A DNA stretch of 64,000 nt from Adiantum capillus-veneris. Taxonomy: Eukaryota; Streptophyta; Polypodiopsida; Polypodiales; Pteridaceae. Location of the stretch: assembly GCA_014529385.2 (NCBI GenBank), contig CM043952.1:71950799-72014798 (forward strand), in the 5' to 3' direction. Below the pieces are notes generated by a model, which saw only the letters and a program-made list of their open reading frames with translations, had not been told where the DNA came from and searched no databases. Shown here one piece after another: positions 24,292 to 38,425 of this stretch (positions within the stretch are counted from its first letter, which is position 1; each line of letters begins with the position of its first letter). Position numbers and translations under genes: made by a program.

Positions 24292-26152
24292 TCATACAAT
24301 ATTTTGGTTATAAGAGCACAACCATATGATAATTAATGCATTCCCTGGATTGATAGGCATAAGATTAGAGAGATATCCATCAAGAAAATGAAGGAATTTC
24401 CCTCTATGAAAGGGCATATAAATACTCAAACAAAGTCCATAAGCATCATAATGTCCTCCTGGGTCATATAGTAACATCAAAAAGTCCCACATATGCCACA
24501 TAGAATGAATTTCTAGTGAATTTGCATCACCCCCTCTAGTATCCAAAATTTCAACATGCATCCTTGAATCATCAAGATCCATATTATCCATTGCCCCATT
24601 TGGTGCCTCATAAGCTTCATGCATAACTTCTCTTATAGACATGAAATCATGTAGAAACTCATCCAAGAATATCATAAGATCTACCTCATGCTCATCTCCT
24701 TTTTTCTGTAGGTCACATATCTAATTGTACTTTTGGAAACTCCTATCATAAGGAGCTTGAAATTCCTCTAGAGCATCATCTAAAAGAGCCATAAGCTCCA
24801 TGTCCTCTTGTCCTTGTTGTCCCAATTCATGACATGATTTGTATCTTTCAAAACCCTTGTTACATGTGGCATGGAAAACCATCCAGGGATTCATCCAAAA
24901 GATACAGAAGATCCTCTTCAATGGGACCCTCTTTAGAGCATATCCCATGATACACTGGGATCCTCACCACATGTGGTATGCATATAGGCCATATTTCCTT
25001 CACACTTTTTCTATATCATCATACCTTTTGTGAAGTACCTTTGTACTTCAATCTCACAAAAATGAGCACGCTTCACAAAGATAGAAGTCACAAAAGGTAT
25101 GCTTCATCGTAACCCTTCCACTCATTAGTAGGAGTGGGTGGTTGCATATCAACTTGCATCGATTCCGTCCAAACAAGAGTCTGCGACTTTGAAATATATT
25201 TCATCTGCAAATCCACAAGCATATGTATCACATTGAAGAGCATTGGCATCACAAAAAGTATTATCTTCATTTGGATATTTTTGAACCTCTTTGAAGCATG
25301 AACCAACTTCCAAGTCACAATAGTCTATGTCATCCTGGGTCATACTGTTTTGTATATTTACATCTCCTTGATTACATCCATGCTCTACCACATTCTTTAC
25401 AACATATTTATCATCCTTTTCTCCACAACAGGGTAGTTTTTGCATAACCAATTCACCAAAATCTGTATAAGCATCACAAAAAGGAATCCCGTTCCAATGA
25501 ATCCCCAATAGAAATTGAGGTCACATAAGCATCTTCTTCAGATTTAGTACCATCCATAGTATCTTCAACCATAGGTCTATGTGAAAACTCCATAGCATCA
25601 CACAAAGAAGCACAATGCTCATGTGCCAAAATTGAAGCACCAAGTTTTGCATAAACAGCTTTGACTACATCCTCATCTTTTGCACGTAACAATGTTTTTT
25701 CATGTAGAAGGCACTCATCTGTTATAGCTTCTAGCTTTTCATGAATTTGATTGTGATCAATTGTATAGCATGGTATTTGTATCAACTTGTTACTTTCAAC
25801 ATCCTACACAACATCTACTTTTATAGAAACAATGTGCTCTATTTCCCATTCCATAAAGCCCAAGGTTTCTTGTGTAAAAGCATTTGAAAAATCATCACGT
25901 ACAATTGTCTCCACATTCCTTTGCAGTCTCTTGTACTTGCTGATAGAAATCTGGAGCCACCAACTGTTGAAAGGATATAATCATCAATCTTTCAGGAACC
26001 CCTTGAACCCTCATCTCCATTCCATAGCACTCAAGAAAGCCTCTTGGGTCATAACCCTTAAAGACATTACATTTCTCATACACTACACCCAATGCAATCC
26101 CCACTGCTTCTTCCATCTGCATCACTTTGGTTAACCATTTTTTTTTTGACAA
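24292..26152 (-). pseudogene. Gag-like remnants of the minus-strand LTR element
   Basis: Several short minus frames. The clearest is 26152-25895, with VYEKCNVFKGYDPRGFLECY followed by a helical VPERLMIISFQQL region. It is similar to the plus frame at 45290-45529 (VHEQYGIFQGHDPDGLLACY). The remaining frames (25785-25474, 25508-25149, 24948-24721, 24675-24292) are acidic and unrecognised. No protease, RT, RNase H or integrase motif was seen. Confidence 0.5.
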
Positions 26153-26230
26153 TATATTGGATATCTCTTGCTGAAATCACATCATGTACATCCAACTTTA
26201 TATCATCACAAATCCTCACCCCAGCTGCTT

Positions 26231-26248
26231 CACGTCGGGTTCACCAGA
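26231..26248 (-). other. Candidate primer-binding site of the minus-strand LTR element
   Basis: On minus it reads TGGTGAACCCGACGTG, three bases after the CCGACA end of the LTR. The same arrangement is seen on plus at 45086. I could not assign the primer tRNA. Confidence 0.5.
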
Positions 26249-27414
26249 AATGTCGGGATGTGTGCGGTCTAGCTAGGAAGGTGAAATACCTCTGCCTGTG
26301 AGATTTCGTGATGAGAGTCACAAACACTTTCTGAAAAAGAGTTTGTGGAGAATCACCAACTCTCTTTCTAAAGATGACTGGAAAGCTAAGAGCGTTCATG
26401 ACAAATTAGTCACAAACCCTCTCCCTTATTATGCTTGGAAATTGCTTGTTTTTGTAGACGAGTTTGTGATGAAATGATCATCAATTCACATCCAAATTTA
26501 CTTTAAAAGAGCCATTAAGAATACTAAACTTTCAGCCATGAAAATTCAACTCTCATAGAAGCACAACTTCCAATCAAAACCCAAACCTCTTTCATGGTGT
26601 CATGTAGCCTCGCCCCCAATTACATAGTCGTAACATCAAACAATTGAAAGGAATACACGAGCTTCCACTTTCATGGTGACCATTTTTTGAATTTGGAGAA
26701 ATCTAAGAGCTTCTAAAGTGAAGCGCACATGCACACCATTTTGATAAGGGCAAAACGTAATTCACTCCCTCACAAGCTCAGATACAAGATTACAAAGAGG
26801 CGCGACTGCCCTACACATAGATTGAGAAACCATGGAAGCAATTGCCTCTCTCCCTTACCCACAGCAATATGAGCTGATGTGTCAATTTTTGGGCTATTTT
26901 TCCACTTTGGACCAAAACTAGGTCATTTTCAGCTCATTTTTTACCCAAAAAATACCATTTTTAATGTGAAAATCCCAATCAGATTCAGAAAAATCTCTAA
27001 ATTTGTGGGATCGCTCGCATAAGCATAAAAAGCATAGATAAGCATCATTTTTCATCAATATACCATTTTTAAAAACTTTCCATGCAATTTTGCAACGACA
27101 CCTGTTAACTGCTATTTTGACAGTTTTTGGCCGCATCAGGCTTTACAGGCGAGATGAGTGCGCCACCATGAAACACTTGGAATATGTACATTTTCAAACC
27201 AAATTAGCAATCTTATCAAGTGGAAAAGCATGCAAAGGGGCCACATCTAGGGACACGGATAGGTATGCACATGATAGCGACCGCAGTAGCCGCTTTAGCA
27301 TAGATCACAATATGTACAGTATTGCTTTTCTTTCCATGCATCGAGAAGTATCAAAAATGAGGTGAATGTTTTTATTTCACACTATGTACGTGCCATAGCA
27401 CGACACCACGGTGA

Positions 27415-27711
27415 TAGAATCTCTCCCTCTCTCTCTATCTCCAAGCTTGGGGGTGTGTGAGTCGGGTGTGTCAAAGCAGGGCAAGGAGTTGGGGCTTTGG
27501 TGGGGGGAGCACACGGTGTCCCGAAGTTGGGGGGAGGGGGGGAGATTTTTGAGAACCCCGTGTGACACTCATGTTGAGTGTTAGTAAAAATAAATAAAAT
27601 CAATCTTTTACTGCAACACTGGTCGAAAAAAGGCCTCTCTTAGTCGAGTTTCCAAATCTGACGTGATGCAGAAGAAACTAGCGAGTCGACTGCTTCTGCT
27701 CCCCCCAAGAT

Positions 27712-27778
<67 letters not shown>

Positions 27779-28733
27779 AACTTGCTGCTGCTCGCCAGCG
27801 CTATCCTAGCCTCTCTTTCGCTTGCTCTGTCCGAAATCTTGCATTCGATGTTCAGGTTTGTTTGCTCACAAACCATTCAAAAGAAATGTTTCAAGCCCTT
27901 CATGCTACCCCAATTGGTCGATTCACCTGCAAGCTCCCAAGCTTACTTAGATTCACTCATCAAGCCCCCATTGGCAATGCTTTGCAACTCTAGCAATGCT
28001 CGGCTGCCCGAACTCCCCCCCAATCCCCGTGCTCCCCCAATTCCTGCAAAGCTTCAAAGCTTTCTCATGAGCTGCTTATGTTCTGCCCACTAGTCTCCTT
28101 GCTCGGCGCTAGTGCTCACTGTCTACTGTCTTTAGCAATTGAGTGTGTGTATGTGTGTAACCACACATTTGCAAGCTTTTCAATTGCAATGTGCTGGTTT
28201 CGGTGCGGACCTACCTTGCTCTGCCTGGCTCTGGTTAAATCTCCAAGATTCAAGATCTTGACTATCTATGTCTGCAGTATATCTGTTTCTATAGAGATGC
28301 CCCTTGAGAATCCTTGAGATTTCAAACACCCAAGAGGGGTTGCATGCATCGAAAAGCTGAGATCTCATCGATCTCGCCCGATTTGGGATCCGCCTCGAAT
28401 AAACCCAATCCAATGCCGCAAAACAACGAGCTCCGTGGGAACTCCGTTGTTGTCGAGAGAACACTACTGCCATTGAATCAAAGCTCTAAAATCACGTGTG
28501 AGTGCGTGTGTGCGCGGATGCATGCGTGCGTGTAGTGCGGTGTGTGTCGAGAAGGGGAGAAGCACGAGACCGATGTAGGTGGAGCAACCTCTCAAGAACT
28601 AGTGAGTGAGGTTCTCCTTATTCATTATACACAAATGTATAATGAATAAGGGCATGTACACATGGTGGACTGGCGATCGAACACCAAACGTCCTGTGTGG
28701 CCTGGCAAGAGGTGGAGCGCCTTTACCCCAACA
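27415..28733 (-). mobile_element. TGTTGGGG-family LTR element fragment, minus
   Basis: The LTR starts on minus at 28733 (TGTTGGGGTAAAGGC) and extends to about 28530. The leader sequence to the left is homologous to that after the LTR at 53050. It includes (GT)n/(GA)n at about 27715-27776. No enzyme domain was seen. Exact inner end unknown. Confidence 0.55.
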
Positions 28734-31700
28734 CTGAAGAGCGGAGGTATATATCCTTGAAATTATGATTACCCCCTTCCATGTAGGGACACCTTAGAGT
28801 AAGCATTGCAATCTACATCAATCTCTTAATGTTGGTCGTGCCTACATGGTATGTTAATTTAAAATTTACCAATGCCTATATCGACACACACTTGTGCTTA
28901 AATTAAGAAGCATATAGTTGTTCAATATTATGGAAGGTAAAGGTGGATGTGCTTGGGATGGAGTAGAACCTCAACTTGCATTAACATTGCCCATGAGTCT
29001 CAAGTCTACACAACCAACAGAGTTGGAAAATGCCTCTTCTACCCCCACCTTGATGAACAAGTTGGTGTTTCGTGCTCTTTGTAGTTCATGTATGAAACAA
29101 GATAGATGATAGGTGGCAAGGGTTCTATCCCAACCGTACTGCGGAACCGCCCTAATATCAAGGCCTTATATTAACACCCTCATCAATGACCAAGCTTGCA
29201 ATTTTTTTTGTACTCAGAGCTGATCAGGGATCTCATTAGCACTAGGTTGGTAACTTTATAGGACTTAAAAGTGTCCTTCTAGGGTTTTGAAAAAAACCTC
29301 CAAACTCATAGGATATCCATTCTATTCCTTTCTCTTGCTTTGAAATTCTGTCCCTATTTGGTCAAGCATAGCATTTCACTCAATAATATTTTTTTGCAAT
29401 TAATTGTATACAAAGAAGGTTGAGGATTCCTGTAAACCATATCATAATTTTTTTCATAAACTTCATACTACACCATTCTTTTAGCCTCACCAATTTTTTT
29501 TGAGAAAAATAATAAGGTTTAAAAAAGTTATTTTGTTGACATCTCAACAAAGGTTAAATAGGCACGCTCATTGGTGCTACTAAGTACATGTTTTCATAGG
29601 TCCCCATGGGCTTTACATTCATAAGTAGCCATGGAGTACTTCAAAAACATAAAAAAGTCTTTTGCCATCGATAATCTTCTGCATCATATGAAAGAATTAA
29701 AAAAAAAACATGAAAAATTGGGCTCCATATTTTGATGTTTTCAATCCCCTAAAGAATGCTCAATATATAGTTGGAAAATTTAGAGATCATGATTAGATAT
29801 GGATGTAAGCTACAGAGTTTTCTTAGTTGACAATTGAAATTAGCAATACTATAAAGATTATCATTACTAACTTAGAATGACTCAATATATTGCTTAGCTC
29901 ACTAGTGAAATTAACAATACTACAAAGATTATCATTATTAATGTAGAATGGCTCTAATTCTTGTTGAATCCAAAAACTCAACCATGCTTTTATAGTTTGT
30001 TATATGGGATATTCCATACCCCAAATCTCAAGGAAGAATAGATTCATGTTATGAAACCAACGTGCATACTTAAAGTCACTAAAAAAATTATGAAAGTGTA
30101 AAATTTGGCAAAAGAATAGGATTGTATCTAGGTCATAACATTAACTTAACCATTTGATCCTCCTTAGAGGTACGAGAACATATTGAGAATTACCAAGTCT
30201 AATTCTCTTATGCTATAGATATCACAAAGTTGAGTTTTCATATGTTCTAGATACAATCCTCAAGAAAAAAGGACCAAAATAACACACGTTCTTCACACAA
30301 TTTAGGTTGAGAAATGCTTTAATTAGCAGAATAAGTTTAAAGGTGAAATTAGTAGCCAAAAATATTTTTTAAATTTTTTAGCTCATTATAAGGCAAAGTT
30401 ATGGATATATAAAAATGAAAATTTCTTTTGGAAATAATACAAGGAAAGTTTTTTCTTAGCGGCACATAAAAAGTATCCAAGGACATATAAGTGAACATGT
30501 TAATAACATTGAGCTATCACTTTTTAGAAATGTGATTACATTAAATATTAACATGAAATTTCTATTGATTTGCAAAAACCATACAAACTAGTAACCCCAC
30601 TCCGCTTTTATCAAATCCTAGCGGGATACCTTTCATAAAATAAAAGACGACATATTCAATTTTTTGACAAGGCATATTCCTTGGGAGCCTATCATTGTGT
30701 TAAGTATAACTGATTCTTCTTGTGAAATGACCTAAGGCTACTAAGTCTCAAATCCTCATATGGGGATGTACATGATTCTTAATATGGTAACCACATCTTA
30801 AAAGATTCGAAACCTTGGCTTAAGACAAAGTTACAATGCTAAACAAATTGGATCTCTTTAGGATCATGCTTATTGTGATGAATCTACGAAGCTACGGGTT
30901 TGTAAAGGGGATGAAGTTGGTTTTAGAAGATGAGAATATACTAAAAATGAGTCATGAGTCAAGGGTTGAATGTCTTGTACTAGTGTACGAGGTATATAAA
31001 GATCCCCAAATTCTTACATTTCACACCATCATAGGCTTTGTTTGATGTATGTTCTTTGTCACTACACGATATGAGAGCTACAATCCTTAATTGGATGAAA
31101 TCACTTCTTCTATATTTAATCAATCTATAAGGAGACGTCAATCCTTGACTGGGTCAAAGTTGCCCGCAAGTGCTTGCATTTAAGATTTTATAGCTGATGT
31201 TGTATATTTTAATTATACTACTTATGTGAACTTTATTAAATTGATTTATTTGTGATATTATCTTGCCTTACCATTGATGCATCGAACTATATTCTTAAGT
31301 ATTGGATAAATAATTTTTATTTAAATGTATTCATATGTATAATAAATTTTTTATTCAATGTTTTTTTTTATGTACAATGTTTGATAGAAGCTACATCGTG
31401 TGCTTTGAAAGATTGTTGTTGCATGAGATTGAAATCATACATATTTTTTCCTTTGTATAAAAAATAATAAACATCATTACCATGTCTTAGTTGAATATTC
31501 TTGTTTCCCTACGTTTATCTAAGTTGTATATATATAAACCAAAAAAATTTAAAACTCTAATGTCATTTTTTATATATAATGTGATTATTGCATGTGAAAA
31601 CAATCAAGCAAATAATCAAAATTGTCAATATTAGATAAAGACAATGTGATTTTACATAAGTTAATTATTGTTTGAAAACCAAAGAGTCAAGATATTGTTT

Positions 31701-34019
31701 AATCATATATATTTCATGCATGTTATATAATCAAAGATGTATTTCAATCCATAACAATAAGCCTTATCAAATACGTTCTTTCCACACTATAAGAAAAAAA
31801 CTCCAAAACCGCCATTATTGCCATGGTTTGAAAAAGAAAACTAGAGAGGGAATTTTTTGCGCGTGCGGTAATGGAAATGGGAATGTCGTGATAATGTTTT
31901 ATCGATAATATGCATGATAATAATTGTGATAATATATCTACATACATTATCGTGTTTATTACCGCTATACATATTTTCAAAAATAAAGATGCTCATTTTG
32001 GCCGCCCAAAGTTGGGTGATCCGAATAAGCATCTTTATTTTTGACCTGCATAAAATATGTAAAATATCAATTGTGTTCTGAAAAGTGTAAAAAAATAATA
32101 CTTAACTTTCAATTTAAATTGAGCTTATATACAAAATACGAGGGGTTTTTTTTCCCACATCTGCACTTTTAAAAGAGGAGAACATAATAAATTTCTATAT
32201 ATCCTCATCCTCATCCTAATTCTTATCCTGAGTTACATACGTTGGATTGCCTTGACTCAACTCCAACCAAAAACAAATTAGATAAATTAACAATTCAGAT
32301 TAACTTTTAATATAATATTCATTGTCTTACACTTACTGCTTGCAGCATTTTGATTGCTGAGTCAAATTGCTCACAAGAGGTATGATAGTTTTCCAACAAC
32401 CATCACCAAGTGTTGAGCTTTGTGTATCTCTCTCAATACTTGACCATCTCTCTAGTAGGACGGCTTAGAGTGATATTTTTCTAAATTAAGAATAACCAAA
32501 AAGTTTAATAAGCTAAAACACTTTCTTATCCAAATTGGCACATTTAAAAACAACTTACATATTTATCTTTCAAGGTCACTTTGGCTCCACGTGGGAGTTT
32601 GCCTGGCACGAGGTTTGCGTTGTTGACTATATGTGATGAGCCCATTGTAGCTTGCTCTATCTTTTCTTGCATTGCCTACTTCCACTATGCATCTATCATG
32701 TTGCCACCACATTAGCTCTTGTCTAGATTTGCAACTTGGTTGGCCACAATGGAGTGTACCCTTGATTGGTTATTTTTAAAAAATATTTTGATATACCCCT
32801 CCAACCAATCTTTCAAGAAATGCTGGTTGGGGACATTTGGAAATCGAGCATTCAATGCTTCCTCGATGTAGCATGCATGATTGGACACATGGTCTTTGAA
32901 TTTTATAAAACAAATCTTAAACATCAACAAGTGTATAAGAATTTGTAGATGGCATCAAAATGCTCTACCCTTTGAAGTCTCAAAGTGAAACTTGCCACCA
33001 TACTTTACCCTATGGTATTGCTCATGAGTTTCTAGCATGGGTGGGTCATTGTCCTTGTCCTCTATGGTTGGAGAAACATGCTCCAAAATAGGTGAATTTG
33101 TTCCCCTTCCACCACCAAAACAATCGTGCCAACAGAAGCCCTTGCCACTTCCCCTATAATCTCTACCTTGAGATGAACATTGTCATGTGTTGCTAGAAGT
33201 TTCTCGTCGACCACCTGTGGAATATCGATGAGGCTCAGACAAAGAGGGATTTTATGGAATGGTGTGGGATCCTCTGATGCAAGGGGGGTGGGTTTGTGTG
33301 ATGGAAGGGGACTGGGTTGGTAGGAAGGTACAGTAGAAGCAAGTGCTGTCAGCACTTTATTTATCACATGTATGAGAAAGGAAGGGGGGCAAAGAAGAAG
33401 CAATGCACTAAAAGAATTATTCCATCGGTTCTATATGAGTAAATTACAAATGATGAGATCAAATGATGAGAACTTAAGATGGAGACTTACGATTCACTTT
33501 GAAACTTTGTAGCTCTTTCTAAAAGGATCCAAATTCAAAAATATATATTTATGCAAAATATTATTGATTTTACATTAGTTTTTTTTGTATCACTTGGCAT
33601 GTCACCCCTTTATCTCAAAAACTTTCATCTTTTATAGGCCCCAAGGAGGTTGACATTTGTCTCCTCAGCTGCAACTGCATATCTACAGAAGTAGAGAAAA
33701 TATCCCGCTCTTCATGCATTGAATCCTACAACATACTCAAATATGCTAAGTACTCCAACTCTCACAAGTAGCAGGACCTTGTTTGCATTGATTTGAAAGG
33801 GAGTGTACAGATGGATATTTTTCTAGGCCTGGTCCATGGAGCAAACCCAAACAAAAAAAACCAAGAAAGGATAATACTCAAACCCCCAACCCAAGCCCAC
33901 CAACAAGGAACTATGGCTGGAGATGTGCTACTAAAATCCGGTGCCAAGGAGCATGCAATGCAGTCTCAGTGTCAGATCACACCAGTGACTATCCACAAAG
34001 ACGATCACGTGTTTACTCT
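28734..34019. other. Long A-T rich region without recognisable genes
   Basis: The short open frames here (for example 28918-29109, 33062-33403 minus, 33793-34092) have no domain or homologue within the window that I recognise. A 21-nt-arm hairpin lies at 31977-32044. Otherwise I see nothing structured. Confidence 0.5.
31977..32044. repeat. Short hairpin with 21-nt arms
   Basis: TCAAAAATAAAGATGCTCATT (left) pairs with the right arm with one mismatch around a loop of 26 nt. It could be a MITE remnant. Not enough to claim an RNA gene. Confidence 0.5.
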
Positions 34020-35900
34020 CACTTTGAACGGTTTTGTCAGCTTGGACACATCGTGGGGTACTTGTATCCACTCTCACAGGAGTGAGGATTAGCGTATGCT
34101 TGTGTGGCTACAGATAGACAGTCACATGTTTCACATGTTTTTGCATATTTTTGTAGGAAATTTCTCTTTTGGGATGCGTTTTGAGCTAGTTTACTCTCTA
34201 CTTGAGTATATGGTTATGCACTTTACGCTCGGTTGAGCAATTTGTCCCAATTTATGCTTGCAAATGGCAGATTGTGGAGTGGATTTATCATATGTTAGCA
34301 TCATTTTTGATGTGATTGGTCACGGTTTTCACGATTTTGTAGTGGACGAGTGATCTCCCACTTTGTTGCCACTCACTTACGGCAGTCTCGTTCTTATCAT
34401 ACTTGCATTGTTGGTATTGTGTTCACACAGGGCACATTAGGCACCGTTGTTTCAGGAGTATGAGATAGCAACGGAGATATATGCATGGTGCACATGAGGT
34501 TTTGACACATGCTAGAGAAGTGGCTTCATATGCCAGTCACACTGATGTCACATTTGCCTTTAGCATTCCTCCTGATTACATGTTTATGTTGGTTGCTAGA
34601 TAAGGATGCAGTTTTCCATGTCACACCGCATTGTGACTAGTTTATCACCTTCTCTAGTGGGAGTCTTGGTTGTCTACACTTGGATGATGGTTTGGTGTTT
34701 GACATAGAGAGACTTTTGTTTGTCTTTTCCTAGTGGTGCGTCATACACACTATGGCATGTGTGCTATGTTCCTCAATTGAGTCAGATCTCAATGAGACAA
34801 TTAGCAGACTTTGGTCGCAGATACTACTTAAAGAGTAGTCTTTCCAGATGCATTGCGGCTCATTAGTGATTTCTAGAGGAGCTCATAGTGGCCTGGTATA
34901 TCCTATGCATGTGTCTAAGGTTTGAGACGGCGTAGTCTTGGTTTTGTTTTTGGCATGCTTTGAGCGAGAGACAAGACGTATCTCTTTTGAGGGTGAGCTC
35001 CACCATGCTCACAAGACAGAGCTTTTAGTTGTGCAAGACGTGGCAGTGGACTTTGTAGAGATAGAGATAGAGCGAGAGTGCTCTAGTGAGACACAATTGG
35101 TGTTGTCAGAGTTTTTACAGGTAGAGGTAGAGCAGGTCTTCTCCCTAGAGACACAGACAGAGATGAAAAACATGGAGTTCTTTGATATGCTCATGTTAGA
35201 GACTGATGCGTTGGTGCCACGATGAATCTTTTTGCCTATGGGTGACAGGGACGTAGGTTTCCCAGTGTCCGTGTTGACACATCCATATGCGATGGGTAGT
35301 CCTGATGACGTAGTGATTAGCGTAGGGGAGGTGAGTACAGCTAGGTTTGTGTAGATTTTGTTAGTGTTTGGGCATCTCATTCTCGATTTGTTAGTGTTGA
35401 GGTCCGATCTAGCAACCGCCGTGGGAGCATTTGCAATAGAAATTGTAAGTTGTGCGATGGATGACACTAGCATGATGTATAGTACAGTTTTGCAGACCAT
35501 ATAGAGTAGTCTGCCAGATTCACATGCGGACTCTAGCATGGGTATGCACACTCACCTACCACCATATCCAATACGACTACGTGTAGGTCGACAGATTGAG
35601 CCAGTGGGTATAGGTTGAGAGAGTCTCTCACCTAGTTTGTTATACATACTAGTAGTTTGTCTAGTAGGTCTCAGTTATCGGTGCATCGCCTTTAAGTGGG
35701 AGATTGTTGGGGTAAAGGCGCCCTGCCTTTTGCCCAAACCGGACGTCTGATGTCCGGCCGCTCGTCCACCATGTCTACATGCCTATATGAATAAGGAGAA
35801 CCTCACTCACTAGTTCCAGAGAGGTTTCTCCACCCACATCGGTCTCGTGCTTCTCGCCTTCCTCGCATGCACATCACTGCATTGTGCATGCATAAATCTG
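34020..35900 (+). mobile_element. TGTTGGGG-family LTR element, 3' part
   Basis: The internal sequence from about 34020 is homologous to 55240-56470. It includes a protease-like block (FHVTPHCD then FITFSSGSLGCLHLDDGLVF, near 34620) and an open frame at 34938-35225 (ERETRRISFEGELHHAHKTE). A purine tract (AAGTGGGAGA) precedes the 3' LTR at 35705 (TGTTGGGGTAAAGGCGCC), which extends to roughly 35900. No integrase or reverse transcriptase lies between the protease-like block and the LTR. Confidence 0.6.
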
Positions 35901-37319
35901 TGCACATGTGCACTCACATTCAGTACACTCACATGTGAGGTGAGGGGCAATTTGTTATTTGGGGGAGGGAGTAGAGAAAATGCACGACAAGGAGTTGCAA
36001 CTAACCTTAAGCTATGCAATAATAATTAATTATGGATTTTGTTTTTTCAAATGTAAATTTTCTCAAGTTAAAAGGATAAACAAAAGATTTTGTAATTTTA
36101 TGGTTGAGATCATGTAGGCAAACGATTCTTGTATGAAAAAGATTTTTTTATATTAGTCAAATCTTATGATGCACATTTTTTTTATAGAGGGTTACCTATA
36201 ACTTTGAAATTACAGCACACACACTCAACCCTCATAGGTGCAGGTAGCCCTTGGGAGAATTTCCCATGTGGTTTGGCCAACCTTATCCGGCCGGGAAGAC
36301 TCACCTTATGGTGCACATCTTTTAAGGAACATTTCTCTTTTCTCACTTTCTCACTTGAAAGGCTTAACATTTCTTTGCTTTATCGTGTGGTTGTGACTTT
36401 GTGAGGCACACATGGCTTTGAGGGATCATTTCTTTTGGTCAAGTTTTAATGGACATCATTGAAAACTTCTCACAAAAAACACCCTAGGTCCGTTAATGGG
36501 TAGGATTTTGCACCCTGACATCGAGATCATACATTTTTCTTATTAGAGCCGGGCCCCCCTATGCCTCAACAATATTGTGGTCCTTGTATTCATGTCACAC
36601 AAGATAGTTTTGAGTTCAATAAAAACTAAAAGGACAACTTCCTTATATGTAGGAGTTCAAGTAACACGGGAATTTTGCCTTGTATTATGGGCTAAAAGAA
36701 TGTACTAAGTATCGATCAAAACTTGACTTTGAAATTAGCCTTTTGGTTTTTAGATTGCATGTTCTCTTTTACCTTCAATTTTAGAAAAAAAACTCAGACA
36801 TGACATACTTAATTCATTTTTCAGTGGATTGATTTGGAAAATTGGCAATGTGGCCAGCTCATGACCTCGGGGCAGTCACTTATCAAAAGACTCCTATATC
36901 ACGTGCATTCAATAGGTAATTAATAATACCGCAATATACATACTATACTTACACTGGGAGCATATTTAAAAAACCCCCACCCCCCTTTGTATGTATATAT
37001 TTTTATACATTTTGGTCTTTTAATAATCCTCTCCGGTTAACTCACGTGATATCATACACATTCTAAAAAGTGACCGCCCCGGGCTCATGACATGACATGC
37101 TTAATTCATTTTTCAGTGGATTGATTTGGAAAATTGGCAATGTGGCTCTGTAAGTCACAAATATATCTCTAGAGTCAAAGCCAAAGTAGACTAGAGTGGG
37201 TTTAGCAAGCAGAAATAGAGTTTATATTGTGATAGAGGAGATGATGCAGCAAAACATTATGTTGTAAGATCCGCTCAAAGGACTTGAAGGCATTACATTG
37301 CCGCCCATACCCCGATCCT
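35901..37319. other. Non-coding spacer
   Basis: No supported gene. A near-duplicate short stretch (TTCAGTGGATTGATTTGGAA at about 36822 and 37116) shows a local repeat. Confidence 0.5.
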
Positions 37320-37918
37320 TTCCCTGGAAGAAGACTTCAAGCAACTAGCAGATGAATGGGTGCTAGCCGGATTCTCACTTCAAGCCAGACTTTCTCATGA
37401 AGTCTGGTGATGACTTGCTCACCACCCTGATCTACCCCAATGGCATGATGTTTGGCTACATGGAGCGAGTACTGAATCTCATGCCCTAGTTCTTCATGTT
37501 TGATAAAATTTTGCATGACCCATCTGAGTTGGGGGCCGAGTTGGGGGCCAACCCAATGGCTGCAAACGAGATTTTGGGTAGCGTTTGCAAGGTGCTCAAT
37601 GGCATCGATCTGGGCGTAGCCATCTATAATGGTAGCAACACAATGATGGTGCCTATGGTGGACACGACAAATGAGTGGTGGAGGGAGATGCGGGAGGTTG
37701 ACATGCCAAAGAGGTAGCAAGAGTGCATGGTGGAGAAGATGAAACAATATGTCAATGACAACATACCGCAAATTGAGTGTAGGACGATACCAAGAGAAAT
37801 GGCAGTGCTCAAGCGAGCACAAGAACTTCATGACATATTCCCTAATGAGTTTCCATCATGGAGAAATCATTTGCATAAGGGAAATATCATTCCCATCTTG
37901 CAATACATGTATTTCTGA
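37320..37918 (+). pseudogene. Unrecognised broken reading frame
   Basis: One frame runs from about 37430 to 37918 with in-frame TAG codons near 37486 and at 37715-37717. It reads MFDKILHDPSELGAELGANP, then VLNGIDLGVAIYNGSNTMM, and after the second stop KMKQYVNDNIPQIECRTIPR. The amino-acid composition looks like a real protein. I do not recognise the family, and the stops argue for decay. Confidence 0.4.
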
Positions 37919-37929
37919 TGATAAATTCT

Positions 37930-38344
37930 TTATTATCATATAATAATATGCAATTGTTCCATTTGGGAAATTTTACTCCTTATGATAATAAATATGCAAA
38001 GTAGAAATATGATTTTTCTAACATGTGTTTTTTTCCCACTTTCATCAATCAAAATTATCTTCATTTCCACATGGAATTTTTTGAGGGAGTTTTATTTCCA
38101 CATAGAAATAATATAATGGAGAATCAGATATAACTTCATTTTCATGTAGAAATTTTTGAGAGAGTATTTTTCCACGTAGAAATAATGGCACTTGTTTCTG
38201 AAATAAATTTGATCAAGATAGTGTAGAATATTGGCAAAGAGCTAAGCTTTTAGACATGATAGTTTATGAAAAACAATTAGATACTGAAACTTTTGGTAGT
38301 ATTAATCATAGAGCTACATTATAAACAAGAAAAACAGCTAAAAA

Positions 38345-38425
<81 letters not shown>

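Larger units (their letters stand above)
23942..27405 (-). mobile_element. Minus-strand LTR element with Gag-like remnants and no polymerase
   Basis: On minus, a 5' LTR runs from 27405 (TGTCGTGC) to about 26251 (CCCGACA), about 1,155 bp, with TGTCG/CGACA inverted ends. A TGGTGAACCCGACGTG primer-binding-like site follows. At the other end a purine-rich tract (CAGAGGGGGTGG, about 24161-24174) precedes a second copy of the LTR start at 24158, which matches 27405 leftwards for about 217 bp and then breaks off near 23942. The 2.1-kb interior has Gag-like fragments only. It is probably a non-autonomous Ty3/gypsy-type element with a truncated 3' LTR. Confidence 0.7.

Noticed and set aside
33062-33403. 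113-codon minus frame
   Set aside because: Proline/serine-rich with no domain and no support from neighbouring sequence.
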